Assembly: GCF_933509905.1 (NCBI RefSeq)
Contig: NZ_OW150024.1
Span: 372,001 to 436,000 of the forward strand
Direction of reading: 5' to 3'
DNA length: 64,000 nucleotides
Source of the DNA: Trichlorobacter ammonificans
GTDB lineage: Bacteria; Desulfobacterota; Desulfuromonadia; Geobacterales; Pseudopelobacteraceae
A program made the translations under genes and the position numbers. Numbering within the stretch: position 1 is the stretch's first letter; each line of letters starts with the position of its first letter. Of the stretch, positions 52,938 through 62,315 are shown in pieces. The notes under the pieces are model-generated. The model was not told where the DNA came from and ran no database searches. It saw nothing but the letters and a program-made list of their open reading frames with translations.

Positions 52938-54343
52938 GCCGTCTGTTGATCCGTGCCTTCATAGCTGTTCTGCTCTGTGTCAGCACTGTCTGGAGTGCAG
53001 AGACCGCCGACCCCCGGACCATGCGCTTTCCGGCTCTTGACTTCAGGATTCCCAAGGCCGAACGGGTTGTTTTGGATAACGGCATACCGGTCTTCCTGTT
53101 GCCGGACCGCGAACTGCCGATCGTGACGGTATCGGCCCTGATCCGAACCGGTTCGGTCTACGATCCTGTCGGCAAGAGCGGCCTTGCCTCCCTCACCGGC
53201 ACACTGCTGCGCGGCGGCGGCGCCGGCGCTCTCGCCCCCGATGCCCTGGATGAGCACCTGGAGTTCATGGCCTCATCCGTGGAAAGCGCCTTCGGCAGTG
53301 ACAGCGGAACCGTCGGCATGACCACGCTGACCCGCAATCTGGAGCCGACCCTGGCGATTTTTCGGGATGTACTGTTTACCCCGCGTTTCGACGAAAAGCG
53401 GCTGACCGTTGCCCGGCGGCAACTTCTCGAGGCGATTCGGCGGCAGAACGACGATCCCAAGGAGATGGCCGACCGTGAGCTGATGAAGATGATCTATGCC
53501 GGGCATCCCCTGGGTGTTGTGCCCACAGAGGCCTCGGTCGCAGCGATTACCAGGGAAGAGATCGTTGCTTTCCATCGCCGCCATGTGCGGCCCGATACCA
53601 TGATCCTGGCAGTAAGCGGCGATTTTGAGCGGGAACGGCTCATCCCCCTCTTGAACCGACTGATCGGTTCGCAGCGTCCGGCGGACAAACAGGCACTGCC
53701 GCCTCTGCCGCCGGTCCCAGTCTCCTTCAAGCCGGAGTTGCTGCTACTGCCCAAGCAGGTGAACCAGTCGGTGATCCGCCTGGGGCACCTGGGGATCGAC
53801 AAGAATGATCCGGACCTGTACGCCGTGCGGGTGCTGGATTTCATTCTCGGCGGCAGCTTCACCTCCCGGCTGATGATGGAGATCCGCACCAACCAGGGGC
53901 TGGCCTATAACGTGAGCAGCAGTTTCGAGGTGGGACGCCGGTTTATCGGCAGTTTCAGTGCCGAAACCGAAACCCGCGCCGATGCCACGGCCCGAACCAT
54001 TGCGTTGATGACCGCCATCATCGACGGCATCCGCAAGGAGCCGGTGACGGACCAGGAGCTTACGCTGGCCAAGGAGTCGATCATCAACTCGTTCCTGTTT
54101 GGCTTCACCTCCTCCGCAAGTACCGTTGCCCAGCAGGCACGGCTCGAGTTTTACGGCTACGCGCCGGACTACCTGGAGCGCTACCGTGAGCGGATTTCCG
54201 CGGTTACCCGCGAGGATGTGCTGCGAGCGTCCCGCCGGCTGCTGCATCCCGATGCGTTCAAACTGGTGGTGGTCGGGAACGAGACGGCATTCGACCGTCC
54301 CCTCGCGGAGTTTGGCGCCGTCACCAGGGTACAACCGGACTGA
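52934..54343 (+). CDS. M16-family protease partner lacking the zinc motif
   Basis: A 469-residue protein with a signal peptide, aligned to M16 proteases. At the zinc site it reads 'LASLTGTLLRGG', without HxxEH, so it should be inactive. The C-terminal substrate-binding signature is conserved ('GGSFTSRLMMEIRTNQGLAYNV'). Two-gene M16 systems of this type act as heterodimers in which the inactive subunit shapes the chamber. Confidence 0.86.
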   Translation: MSRLLIRAFIAVLLCVSTVWSAETADPRTMRFPALDFRIPKAERVVLDNGIPVFLLPDRELPIVTVSALIRTGSVYDPVGKSGLASLTGTLLRGGGAGALAPDALDEHLEFMASSVESAFGSDSGTVGMTTLTRNLEPTLAIFRDVLFTPRFDEKRLTVARRQLLEAIRRQNDDPKEMADRELMKMIYAGHPLGVVPTEASVAAITREEIVAFHRRHVRPDTMILAVSGDFERERLIPLLNRLIGSQRPADKQALPPLPPVPVSFKPELLLLPKQVNQSVIRLGHLGIDKNDPDLYAVRVLDFILGGSFTSRLMMEIRTNQGLAYNVSSSFEVGRRFIGSFSAETETRADATARTIALMTAIIDGIRKEPVTDQELTLAKESIINSFLFGFTSSASTVAQQARLEFYGYAPDYLERYRERISAVTREDVLRASRRLLHPDAFKLVVVGNETAFDRPLAEFGAVTRVQPD

Positions 54344-54397
54344 GTCCTCAAGTTTTTTGAGCAACGTCCGATTATACTGCTAATGGAGGTGGACACC

Positions 54398-54682
54398 ATG
54401 CGAATTGAATCAGGACCACAGTCAGCAGTTTCAGGCGTTTCCGCGACATCCCGTCCGGGGGCGACGGGGCGCACCCCGTCGGTCCAGGGAGGGCAGGCGG
54501 TACACAGCGCCTTCCAAGTCCAGTTGACCAACCTGGTGGAAGGTCTGTCGTCCGTACAGGCGTCGAGCGGTGTCGTTCGTCCCGATAAGGTTTCCGAGAT
54601 CAGCACCAGGCTGGCCGAGGGAAACTACTCCATCAGCGGCTCGGAGGTCGCGGCCAAGCTGCTGCTGGCGCTGCAGGCCTGA
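54398..54682 (+). CDS. flgM: FlgM-like anti-sigma-28 factor
   Basis: A 94-residue protein. The C-terminal region 'RPDKVSEISTRLAEGNYSISGSEVAAKLLLAL' (about 62-93) has the FlgM sigma-binding pattern, while the N-terminal half is low-complexity and probably disordered. The ATG at 54398 follows GGAGGTGG. No flagellar genes are adjacent. Confidence 0.72.
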   Translation: MRIESGPQSAVSGVSATSRPGATGRTPSVQGGQAVHSAFQVQLTNLVEGLSSVQASSGVVRPDKVSEISTRLAEGNYSISGSEVAAKLLLALQA

Positions 54683-54717
54683 TTCGCTCCCCACCCTCTT
54701 GTATGAATACTCCAGAA

Positions 54718-54752
54718 GCCCTGCCGCCGGTTGGTGCGGCGGGGCTCTTTTT
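54718..54752 (+). terminator. Rho-independent terminator
   Basis: A 10-bp stem GCCCTGCCGC / GCGGCGGGGC (one G-T pair), an 8-base loop and TCTTTTT. Follows the FlgM-like gene. Confidence 0.82.
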
Positions 54753-54841
54753 GTGTCAACAACCTTGCATAAGCAGCATGGTCCATGGTAATTTTGCCAA
54801 GTTTGCATCGCTATAATCATTCTGTTGGAAAAGGAGCATCC

Positions 54842-55777
54842 GTGAACACTCGAACTGTTGTGAATCTGGCCCTGATTGCACTGGCCGCCCTGTCCCTGAC
54901 CGCCTGCCAGGGGCAGCAAGGCAGCAGCTCCACCCCTGCCACCTCCGGCAAGGACGCAAAGGTGTTGGCTTCCGTTAATGGTGTCAACATCACCAGTGAG
55001 GACTTCGATCGCGAAGTCAAGGCGCTGCCGGAATATATCCGTGGCATGACCGAAACCCCCCAGGGGCGCAAGGAGATGATCGAGACCCTGGTGATGCGTG
55101 AGCTGATCCTGCAGCAGGCTGCCAAGGACGGCGTCGACAAGAGCAAGGATGTCGAAGAGAAAATGGCGGAGCTGAAAAAGCGGATCATCGTGGACACCTA
55201 CCTCAAGAAGCGGGTCGAGAGCGATGCGAAGATCAGCGATGAAGAACTGAAGAGCTTCTACGAGAAGAACCAGGACAAGTTCAAGACCGGTGAGCAGGTC
55301 CGCGCCAGCCATATCCTGGTGAAGAGCGAACAGGAGGCCAAGGATGTCCTGACCCAGCTGAAGGGCGGGGCAAAGTTTGAAGACGTTGCCAAAGCCAAGT
55401 CGGTCGACTCCTCCGCATCCAAGGGAGGGGACCTGGGCTGGTTCGGCAAGGGGAACATGGTGCCGGTGTTCGAAAAGACCGCCTTTGCTCTCAAGGAGGG
55501 TGAGGTTTCCGGTATTGTCAAGAGCGAGTTCGGCTTCCACATCATCAAGCTGACCGGCAAGCGGGCTGCCGGTGTCCGTTCCCTCGACGAGGCAAAGGAG
55601 CAGATCAAGGCCGCCCTGCTGCCCCAGAAGCAGCAGCAGGCGTTCATGCAGCTGAAGGAAACCCTGCGCAAGGGGGCCAAGATTGAACTGAAGGAGCAGG
55701 ATCCCGCCGCTGGTCCGGAGGCTCCGGCACCCCATGGCGCCATGCCCGCCCAGCCCGCCCCTGCAGAAAAGAAGTAA
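54842..55777 (+). CDS. Parvulin-type peptidyl-prolyl isomerase lipoprotein (PrsA/SurA-like)
   Basis: A 311-residue exported chaperone starting at a GTG behind AAAGGAGC. The lipobox 'LSLTAC' ends the signal. A SurA-like N-terminal helical domain follows (about 38-145), then a parvulin domain with 'VRASHILVKSEQEAKDVL' and 'GGDLGWFGKGNMVPVFEKTAF'. It should aid folding of outer-membrane or extracellular proteins. A proline/alanine-rich tail ends the protein. A second isomerase follows. Confidence 0.87.
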   Translation: MNTRTVVNLALIALAALSLTACQGQQGSSSTPATSGKDAKVLASVNGVNITSEDFDREVKALPEYIRGMTETPQGRKEMIETLVMRELILQQAAKDGVDKSKDVEEKMAELKKRIIVDTYLKKRVESDAKISDEELKSFYEKNQDKFKTGEQVRASHILVKSEQEAKDVLTQLKGGAKFEDVAKAKSVDSSASKGGDLGWFGKGNMVPVFEKTAFALKEGEVSGIVKSEFGFHIIKLTGKRAAGVRSLDEAKEQIKAALLPQKQQQAFMQLKETLRKGAKIELKEQDPAAGPEAPAPHGAMPAQPAPAEKK

Positions 55778-55788
55778 TCGCTTCCCTG

Positions 55789-55820
55789 CCGGGAGCAGCC
55801 CACGGCTGCTCCCGGTTTTT
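55789..55820 (+). terminator. Rho-independent terminator between the isomerase genes
   Basis: A 12-bp perfect stem CCGGGAGCAGCC / GGCTGCTCCCGG, loop CAC, then TTTTT. The next gene starts at 55838, so it may act as an attenuator. Confidence 0.85.
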
Positions 55821-55837
55821 CACGAATGAGGTGTCCC

Positions 55838-56920
55838 GTGATACGCACGCAGTTTGTCACCGCTCTGCCGTTGCTGGCGGTGTTGCTTATTTTGAACGGC
55901 TGTGCCGGCGGACCCGAGCCTGTTGGCGAGGAAACGGCGCCACCGACCCAACCGGCCCTGCGGATGCCACTGGTGCCGACACCGCCGGCCCTTGCTCCCG
56001 GTGCGTCCCGCGTCAACGGCATTGCGGCGGTTGTCAACGATGAGATTATCACCTTCCGGGAAGTGCTGCGCGAGGCGGAGCCGTTGCTGCGTGAAGCTCG
56101 CAAGAAGGGGCCGCTGGATGACAAGGTGCGGCGCGAGCTGCGTGCGACGGTACTGGAACGTCTGATTGAAAAGCGTCTGACCGAACAGAAGGCTCGGGAG
56201 CTGGGGATCAAGATCGGTGACGACGAAGTGCGCCAAGCCATCGATGATGTCAAGCGCCAGAACAATAACATGACCCAGAGCCAGCTTGAGGCTGCTCTGC
56301 AGGCGCAGGGATTCAGCGTTACCCAGTACGAGGCGCAGGTCAGGGAGCAACTGGAGCGGTTACGCCTGATCAGCGTTGAGGTCAGGGCCAAGGTCCACGT
56401 GTCCGATCGCGAGGCGGAGGCCTATTACGAGGCCAACCGACAGAAGTACGCCGAGGAGGAGCGGTTCAGGGCGCGCCATATCTTTATCAAGGTCGATGAA
56501 AAAGCGCCGGAGACCGAGGTGCGTCAGGCCATGACCAAGGCGCTGAACCTGCTGCACGATGCCCGTAGCGGCAAGGATTTTGCGGAGTTGGCCCGCCAGT
56601 TCTCCGAAGATCCGGCCGCCAAAAAGGACGGCGGAGACCTGGGATATTTCAAGCGGGGTGACATGCTTGCCGACCTCGAGCAGGCACTGCTGCCGCTCAA
56701 GCCGGGGCAGGTGGGGGAGCTGGTGATTACGCCGTCGGGCCTCCATATCGTCAAGCTCGAGGAGCGTTCCAGCGTTGCCTTCAAACCCTTTGAGTCGGTC
56801 AAGGCGGAGATCGTGGAGCAGCTGTACCGCACCAAGCAGGAGGAGCGGTTTGCACAGTGGATGAAAGAGCTGCGCTCCCAGGCAAGCGTCGAGCTACGGG
56901 ACGGCAACGGTATTCTGTAG
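55838..56920 (+). CDS. SurA-like parvulin isomerase lipoprotein
   Basis: A 360-residue protein; GTG at 55838 behind GAGG preferred, ATG at 55826 also possible. Signal ends in lipobox 'LILNGC'. The N-terminal domain holds 'AAVVNDEIITFREVLRE', typical of SurA. The parvulin domain is near 200-300 ('RARHIFIKVDEKAPETEV', 'GGDLGYFKRGDMLADLEQAL'). It is a paralogue of the gene upstream. It probably chaperones outer-membrane proteins. Confidence 0.85.
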   Translation: MIRTQFVTALPLLAVLLILNGCAGGPEPVGEETAPPTQPALRMPLVPTPPALAPGASRVNGIAAVVNDEIITFREVLREAEPLLREARKKGPLDDKVRRELRATVLERLIEKRLTEQKARELGIKIGDDEVRQAIDDVKRQNNNMTQSQLEAALQAQGFSVTQYEAQVREQLERLRLISVEVRAKVHVSDREAEAYYEANRQKYAEEERFRARHIFIKVDEKAPETEVRQAMTKALNLLHDARSGKDFAELARQFSEDPAAKKDGGDLGYFKRGDMLADLEQALLPLKPGQVGELVITPSGLHIVKLEERSSVAFKPFESVKAEIVEQLYRTKQEERFAQWMKELRSQASVELRDGNGIL

Positions 56921-56939
56921 CTGCCGAGCTTTACGATCA

Positions 56940-56988
56940 AACGTACGAAGCCCCCGTGGGATTTATTTCCCCGGGGGCTTCGTACGTT
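56940..56988. terminator. Bidirectional terminator
   Basis: A perfect 16-bp stem AACGTACGAAGCCCCC / GGGGGCTTCGTACGTT around a 17-base centre, between two convergent genes. Confidence 0.85.
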
Positions 56989-57019
56989 GTACCGCTGCCA
57001 TGCCGCTACGGCTGTACCT

Positions 57020-57769
57020 TCATTTCGTCCGTTTCGGCAGGTAACGCAGAAACTCTTCCGCAGTCAGCTGCTTCTTCCTGATCAGGTGGGCCACCTCCCG
57101 GCTGATGGCCTGCTTTTCTCCCTCCTTCATCTCCTTCTTGAGCAGGATGAAGACCGGCATGTTGCGGCTGTAGGGAAAGAGACGGAATTTTTCGAGCAGT
57201 TCGAAGGCACACATGTCCGGCAGATGCAGGGAGCAGAAGGCAAGGAACTTGGGGTGCAGGGAAACCAACGCCAGGGCTTCCTTGGCGGTGTAGCCGTTCA
57301 CCACGTCGTAGCCGACGGCCGTCAGGGTTTTCGCCAGTGATTCGTCGCCGGCACGGGTGACCAGCAGGGCCTGCAGATCCCAGGTTTCCACGTCGTCGGT
57401 CAGGCCAAGGGCGGTGAGACGGTCGCTCACATACTCGGGATCAATGGGGGCCACAAAGAAACCGGCAACCGGAAAGACGCCCCCCACCTTGCCGGTTTCG
57501 CTCAGAAAGACCGGCATGACCGGAATATTGCGGGTTTCAGGGCTCCCCTTGATCCTGAGCAACAGGCCCCAGCCGTCGGCGGAGTGGGGAGAAATATCCA
57601 GAACGATTCCCAGCGGACGTTCAGGTTCCGAGCGCAGCAGATCGTCGTACGTCCCGACGCAGGTGCGGTAGCCCGCCATGGTCAGGTACTCACGGACTAT
57701 CGCTTCCCGCCCGCTGTCCGGGGATACTCCCATGATCCAGAGACATCGTTGTCGGGAAGCTTCGCCCAT
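57020..57769 (-). CDS. Protein with two degenerate receiver-like domains
   Basis: A 249-residue protein made of two receiver-like halves (about 8-120 and 130-240). The first has 'IVLDISPHSADGWGLLL' in place of the acceptor loop. The second has 'FLAFCSLHLPDMCAFELLE', where Ser or Cys replaces the phospho-Asp. The conserved Lys is missing or altered in both. It is therefore likely a pseudo-receiver scaffold, possibly in chemotaxis or stress signalling. It is followed on the minus strand by no other gene. Confidence 0.65.
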   Translation of the reverse strand: MGEASRQRCLWIMGVSPDSGREAIVREYLTMAGYRTCVGTYDDLLRSEPERPLGIVLDISPHSADGWGLLLRIKGSPETRNIPVMPVFLSETGKVGGVFPVAGFFVAPIDPEYVSDRLTALGLTDDVETWDLQALLVTRAGDESLAKTLTAVGYDVVNGYTAKEALALVSLHPKFLAFCSLHLPDMCAFELLEKFRLFPYSRNMPVFILLKKEMKEGEKQAISREVAHLIRKKQLTAEEFLRYLPKRTK

Positions 57770-57772
57770 GGT

Positions 57773-58510
57773 TTACCCCCGCACTACCATCCGTTTTTTC
57801 ATTCTGCCGCCCATGGCGGCCATCTGGTGTTTCTGGAGCTGTCCGACGCTTTCCAGGTGGAACTGGTACCAGGGATCGCCAAAACTGCGCATCTTTATCT
57901 TACCGCCGGTGGCTAGGTTTTCAAGGTTGTCCGTGATGTGGGGGTCGCCGGGCAGCTTTTTGAGGCCCCGCTCCAGCACTTCCTTTGCCTTGCTCCGGTC
58001 GCCGCACTCTTCGGCAAGGCAGTAAGCGTAGAGATTCCAGAGCAGTGACTCCTTGCCGTTCCACTGCACGGTCTTTTCGAAGGTTTTTTCCATCTTGTCG
58101 CGTTTCTGGCGTTTGAGGTAGCAGATTGCCAGCATGCTCATGGCGACCCAGTTCTTGAAGAACGCTTTTTCAAGATGCGGGAAGGCGTTGGAAAAATCGC
58201 GCTTGACGTAGTAAGCCATGCCGAGCTGGGAGTTGACTTGTTCGCTCAGGTAGATCTGCCAGGGGGCGAATCTGAGGACATCCTTCATCCCCCGGATCGC
58301 CTTTTCGAACCGCTGGCCCTGCAGGTCCTTCGCAGCCAGCTCAAGCGCCGCCATGACCTTTTTCATGATGATCCGGGATGCCACGACAAAGGCAACGGTG
58401 GAAATGACCAGAGCGATGAGCAGGGCCCACCACCAGACCAGCTTGAATGCCACAACGGAAATGAGCGCGATCACTGCGCCCAGGGCGGCGCAGAGCAGGA
58501 TGGAGTACAT
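57773..58510 (-). CDS. Membrane-anchored TPR protein
   Basis: A 245-residue protein with two N-terminal membrane segments (about 3-45) and then TPR-like helical pairs ('GQRFEKAIRGMKDVLRFAP', 'AYYVKRDFSNAFPHLEKAF', 'DRSKAKEVLERGLKKLPGD'). TPR repeats mediate protein contacts; the partner is unknown. Immediately upstream of the double-receiver gene (3 bp), so the two are an operon. Confidence 0.72.
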   Translation of the reverse strand: MYSILLCAALGAVIALISVVAFKLVWWWALLIALVISTVAFVVASRIIMKKVMAALELAAKDLQGQRFEKAIRGMKDVLRFAPWQIYLSEQVNSQLGMAYYVKRDFSNAFPHLEKAFFKNWVAMSMLAICYLKRQKRDKMEKTFEKTVQWNGKESLLWNLYAYCLAEECGDRSKAKEVLERGLKKLPGDPHITDNLENLATGGKIKMRSFGDPWYQFHLESVGQLQKHQMAAMGGRMKKRMVVRG

Positions 58511-58546
58511 GCAGAGAACCTCGTCTGTGTAGTGGTGGGAGAACTG

Positions 58547-59989
58547 CTATCCCTTTGGATTTTTGGGTGCTGCGCTGTTTCGGGCAACCACCAGGCGCTT
58601 TCCGGGCAGCAGAGCTGCCGTCTCGTGTTTCAGGTTGTTCCAGGCGGTGAGCAACGTGGTGGAAACCTTGAATTTCCTGGCAATGGTCCAGAGGGTGTCG
58701 CCCTTGCGTACCGTGTAGTAGCGGATATCGGGTGTCGCCTCTTCCCGTCGTCCCTCACGGGCAAAATTCACCGACTGGCGGGCCGGCACGACCAGGGTGC
58801 GGCCGGCCACCTTCTGCGTGCGGCCTAAGCCGTTCAGTTCCGCCAGCTCGCCTGCCGAGGTGCCGAACCGTCGTGCCACTGACGCCAGGGTGTCCTTGCG
58901 GCCGGCATGATAACGGCCGTAGAGCGTTTTTTCCGTGTACCACTGTTCCACCGGAATCCCGGCTATCGCGGTTTCGAATCGTTTGCCGGTCCCCTTGGGC
59001 ACCCGCAGTTCAAAATCGGGGTAGTTGGGGGGCGTGCACCAGTGGCGCAGGGAGGGGTTCAGGTCCTTGATGGTCTGCACCGTCGTGCCGGTGAGGCGGG
59101 CGACCAGTTCCAGGTCGGTTCGGGCCTTGATCACGACCGTATCCGATTCGACCACCGGAATGGCAACAATTTCATTGAAACCGTACCTGGCGGGGTCTTT
59201 GGCAATGATGGCGGCCGCCAGCAGCTTGGGGACGTACTCCTTGGTCTCCCGCTTCAGGTATGACCCCTTGCTGAGTTCCCAGAAGTCCGTGGTGTCGTAT
59301 TTGTCCATGGCCCGCATGATCTTGTTTTCGCCGGCATTGTAGCCGGCGGTGGCCAGGTGCCAGTCGCCGTTGAACATGCCGTAGAGATCCTTCAGGTACA
59401 TGGCGGCGGCAGCGGTTGCCTTCACCGGGTCCCGGCGTTCGTCGACCCACTGGTCGATCCGTAGCGCGTAACGCCTGCCGGTGGCCGGCATGAACTGCCA
59501 GGGGCCCACCGCGCTGGCAACAGAACGGGCATGCAGTCTGAAGCCGCTCTCGATCATGGCCAGATAGACCAGCTCTTCCGGCAGCCCCTCCTTGCGCAGC
59601 ACCTCCCGCATCATCGGCAGATAGCGGGTGGAGCGCTGCAGCCAGCCGGCAAAGGTGGCCCGTCCCTTTGTCTGGAACAGCGTGATGAACCGCTCCACCT
59701 TGTCGTTCAGGGCCAGGGGAAGGTCAGCCGCCGGCAGATCATCGTCCGGCAGGTGCAGGTCGGCGATGGGGTCGTTGTCCTGCCCCTTGTGCAGCTCTTC
59801 AAGGGTGAAAAGGTTGGACGGGGGAGCAGCTGCCGATGATCCCGTACCCTGCTGGATAGCGCTGCCGGCCGTAGACCCGGTCAGGGCCTGGGGCTGGATC
59901 AGTTCATGCAGCAGCGACTGCACCGGCTCACCGGCATGGGCCGGCATGGCGATGGCAAGCAGCAGCGTCAGCAGATGGAGAGGGCGCAC
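58547..59989 (-). CDS. mltD: MltD-like lytic transglycosylase with LysM repeats
   Basis: A 480-residue exported enzyme (signal residues 1-19). The SLT domain has the catalytic Glu in 'YLAMIESGFRLHARS', then 'AVGPWQFMPATGRRY' and 'AGYNAGENKI'. LysM repeats follow: 'RKDTLASVARRFGTSAGELAELN' region and 'YTVRKGDTLWTIARKF'. It cleaves the glycan strands of peptidoglycan. Complete length and domain order are as in MltD. Confidence 0.9.
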   Translation of the reverse strand: MRPLHLLTLLLAIAMPAHAGEPVQSLLHELIQPQALTGSTAGSAIQQGTGSSAAAPPSNLFTLEELHKGQDNDPIADLHLPDDDLPAADLPLALNDKVERFITLFQTKGRATFAGWLQRSTRYLPMMREVLRKEGLPEELVYLAMIESGFRLHARSVASAVGPWQFMPATGRRYALRIDQWVDERRDPVKATAAAAMYLKDLYGMFNGDWHLATAGYNAGENKIMRAMDKYDTTDFWELSKGSYLKRETKEYVPKLLAAAIIAKDPARYGFNEIVAIPVVESDTVVIKARTDLELVARLTGTTVQTIKDLNPSLRHWCTPPNYPDFELRVPKGTGKRFETAIAGIPVEQWYTEKTLYGRYHAGRKDTLASVARRFGTSAGELAELNGLGRTQKVAGRTLVVPARQSVNFAREGRREEATPDIRYYTVRKGDTLWTIARKFKVSTTLLTAWNNLKHETAALLPGKRLVVARNSAAPKNPKG

Positions 59990-60114
59990 GGGATTGACCT
60001 TTTGCGTTGGGGGATGACAACAGGGGGCATAGTATAGACGGAGCGGCCCATAATGTCAAACGAAGGCAACCATTTGATTTTTATGTTGCTTTTGAGGAGG
60101 TGGGTGACGGCGGT

Positions 60115-60936
60115 TCAGCGCGGCAGAAATTTTTCCAGGAGCGCCATGATGATCTCGAAAGCGATCAGGATGATGATGATCCATTCCAGGCGTGCGGCCC
60201 TGCGGGCGTGGGACAGGGAGGAGAAGACCTCGGTGACGTTCATCAGGGTTTCGGATTTGTGCTTGATCTCCTGGTAGCGCGGGGTCAGCTCGAACAGGTC
60301 GGCCATGGTCAGGTAGAGCCGGTCCGCCTCTTCGTTGTTCCAGGTTATGTCCGGCTTGTCCAGCACCATGATGTGGGAGATGGAGGTGTATTTGAAACCC
60401 AGCACCGCGGCTGCCAGCCGGGCCAGCCGGCGGTCCGGCAGCTCCAGCACCCCCTGCTCCAGCCGTCCGATCAGCCCGCCCACGTCGTCGAACACCGTGT
60501 CGATCCGTTCCTCGATCAGTTCCAGGGCCACCGACTTGGCAATGACAAAGCTGATGATCTCCGGCAGTTCCTCACGGAACAGCGGCGCCGTCATGCCGTC
60601 GTTGGTGATGGCGGTTTCAGCTCCGGCGACCACGCTCAGGCGGTAGTCGTCCCGGAAGGGGAGACGGGTCTGGTTTTTCAGGATCTCCACGTGTTGTTTC
60701 AGGCCGTCGAGAAAGCGGGCGATGATGTCGTCAGCGCAGTTGAGGAAGACCAGGCTGCCGAAATAGTAGAGGTAGACCCCCAGGGTATCGCCGGCTACCG
60801 AGGGGGTGAAGGTGACCGGGTGCAGCCGCATTGGCTCCTCCCAGCGGAAACGGCGCGGGATGGCCAGTCGGCCGGCCAGCCGGTTCAGATCCAGTTCGCC
60901 GTTGACGGCAAAGGCGATGAACGTGATATCAGTCAT
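60115..60936 (-). CDS. Rmd1/YagE (DUF155) family protein
   Basis: A 273-residue protein from the ATG at 60936. The DUF155 core has 'YFGSLVFLNC' and 'AKSVALELIEERIDTVFD', with 'NEEADRLYLTMADLFEL' and a C-terminal membrane segment (about 248-268; 'WIIIILIAFEIIMALLEKFL'). The eukaryotic relatives act in mitochondria; the bacterial role is unknown. Confidence 0.8.
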   Translation of the reverse strand: MTDITFIAFAVNGELDLNRLAGRLAIPRRFRWEEPMRLHPVTFTPSVAGDTLGVYLYYFGSLVFLNCADDIIARFLDGLKQHVEILKNQTRLPFRDDYRLSVVAGAETAITNDGMTAPLFREELPEIISFVIAKSVALELIEERIDTVFDDVGGLIGRLEQGVLELPDRRLARLAAAVLGFKYTSISHIMVLDKPDITWNNEEADRLYLTMADLFELTPRYQEIKHKSETLMNVTEVFSSLSHARRAARLEWIIIILIAFEIIMALLEKFLPR

Positions 60937-61169
60937 GGGGGGCTCCTGCTGTGCAGTGTACCACGGCACAGCTCCAGATCAATTGCATGCATCGGAGATA
61001 ACGGCATCATGCCGCGCCCTAGGCAACGCCAGCTTGACAGCGCGGGAAATGTCTTGTATGTGCCGACCGGTAGGAAACCGCCAGCGGTGAACTTTCTTCC
61101 CCCGAACGGCAGGATATTGCCTGGACCGTTTCTGCCGGATGCCGGATCTGCTCTTCAAAGGACGTGCCC

Positions 61170-62315
61170 ATGCTTACGTTGCCCCAGTGCCTGATCGCCA
61201 CTCTGCTGCTTCCGCTCTTGCTGACCGGCTGCGCCGACAAAAAACGGACCGTGGACAAACCGCCGGTTGCCGTTGAGCTTGCCGTTGCCGCCACCGCAAC
61301 GGTGCAGGACGGCATAGACGTTACCGGCACCCTGGAACCGAAATTCAGCGTCGATGTCAAGACCCAGGTGCCCGGCCTGATCCGGGAGGTCTACGTTACC
61401 CAGTGGGTGCGGGTAGCCAAGGGGCAGCCCCTGGCTCGTATCGATCTTGCCGAGACCGAGGCCCAAGCCAAGCGGGCCGAAGCAGCGGTGGCGGCAGCAA
61501 AGGCGCAAGCTGCCCAGGCCCAGGTGACCTTGACCCGGGCTGAACGGGAGGAAGCCCGGCAGTTGAAGCTGAAGGAGGCTGGTCTGGCCACCCAGCAGGC
61601 GGTGGACGACAGCCGCACCGAGACCGCTGCCGCCCGTGCCCGTCTGGCAGCTGCCCAGGCCCAGGTCGGGGTGTCTGAAGAGGAGGCTCGTCAGAGTCGT
61701 GCCCGCCTGGCCAAGGGGCTGGTCACGGCGCCGATGGACGGGGTGGTGGCGCTCAGGGAGGTGAATGTGGGGGACCTGGCCGGCGACGCGGCGGCCGGCA
61801 AGCCGATTTTTCGGATCGTGGACAATCGACTGCTCAACCTGACCGTCACCGTTTCGTCGGCCGACTCCGCGCGGGTCAAAACGGGGCAGCCACTGGAGTT
61901 CTCCGTTGATGCCCTGCCGGGGCAGACCTTCCGGGGCAGGGTGATGTTCATCAACCCGGAGCTGAGCAGCGTTGACCGGTCGCTGAAGGTGGTGGCCGAG
62001 GTGAAGAACCAACCGGAGCTGCTGAAGGGAGGGCTGTTTGCCAAGGGGCGGATCATTACCGGCAGCCGCGGCACTGTGGTGCAGGTACCCCGCTCCGTGC
62101 TGGGTGCCTGGGACAGCACCGCCCGAACGGCCGTGCTGTTTGTTGCGGAAAACGACACGGCCCGGCAGCGCACCGTGAAGACCGGCCTGGTCAGCGGCGA
62201 TCTGGTAGAGATCGTGGAGGGGCTGAAGACCGGTGAACAGTACGTGGTCCGGGGCGGCTTCACCCTGCGCGACGGCGACCGGATTCTGGCGCAGACACCG
62301 GGGGCAGCCAGGTGA
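61170..62315 (+). CDS. RND efflux periplasmic adaptor (membrane fusion protein)
   Basis: A 381-residue lipoprotein ('LLLTGC' lipobox); ATG at 61170 behind AAGGA. It has the biotinyl-lipoyl-like 'VDVKTQVPGLIREVYVTQW', a long alpha-hairpin rich in Ala, Glu and Gln (about 85-165), and 'TAPMDGVVALREVNVGD'. It links the inner-membrane pump to an outer-membrane channel. Stop overlaps the pump's GTG start (GTGA). Confidence 0.88.
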   Translation: MLTLPQCLIATLLLPLLLTGCADKKRTVDKPPVAVELAVAATATVQDGIDVTGTLEPKFSVDVKTQVPGLIREVYVTQWVRVAKGQPLARIDLAETEAQAKRAEAAVAAAKAQAAQAQVTLTRAEREEARQLKLKEAGLATQQAVDDSRTETAAARARLAAAQAQVGVSEEEARQSRARLAKGLVTAPMDGVVALREVNVGDLAGDAAAGKPIFRIVDNRLLNLTVTVSSADSARVKTGQPLEFSVDALPGQTFRGRVMFINPELSSVDRSLKVVAEVKNQPELLKGGLFAKGRIITGSRGTVVQVPRSVLGAWDSTARTAVLFVAENDTARQRTVKTGLVSGDLVEIVEGLKTGEQYVVRGGFTLRDGDRILAQTPGAAR

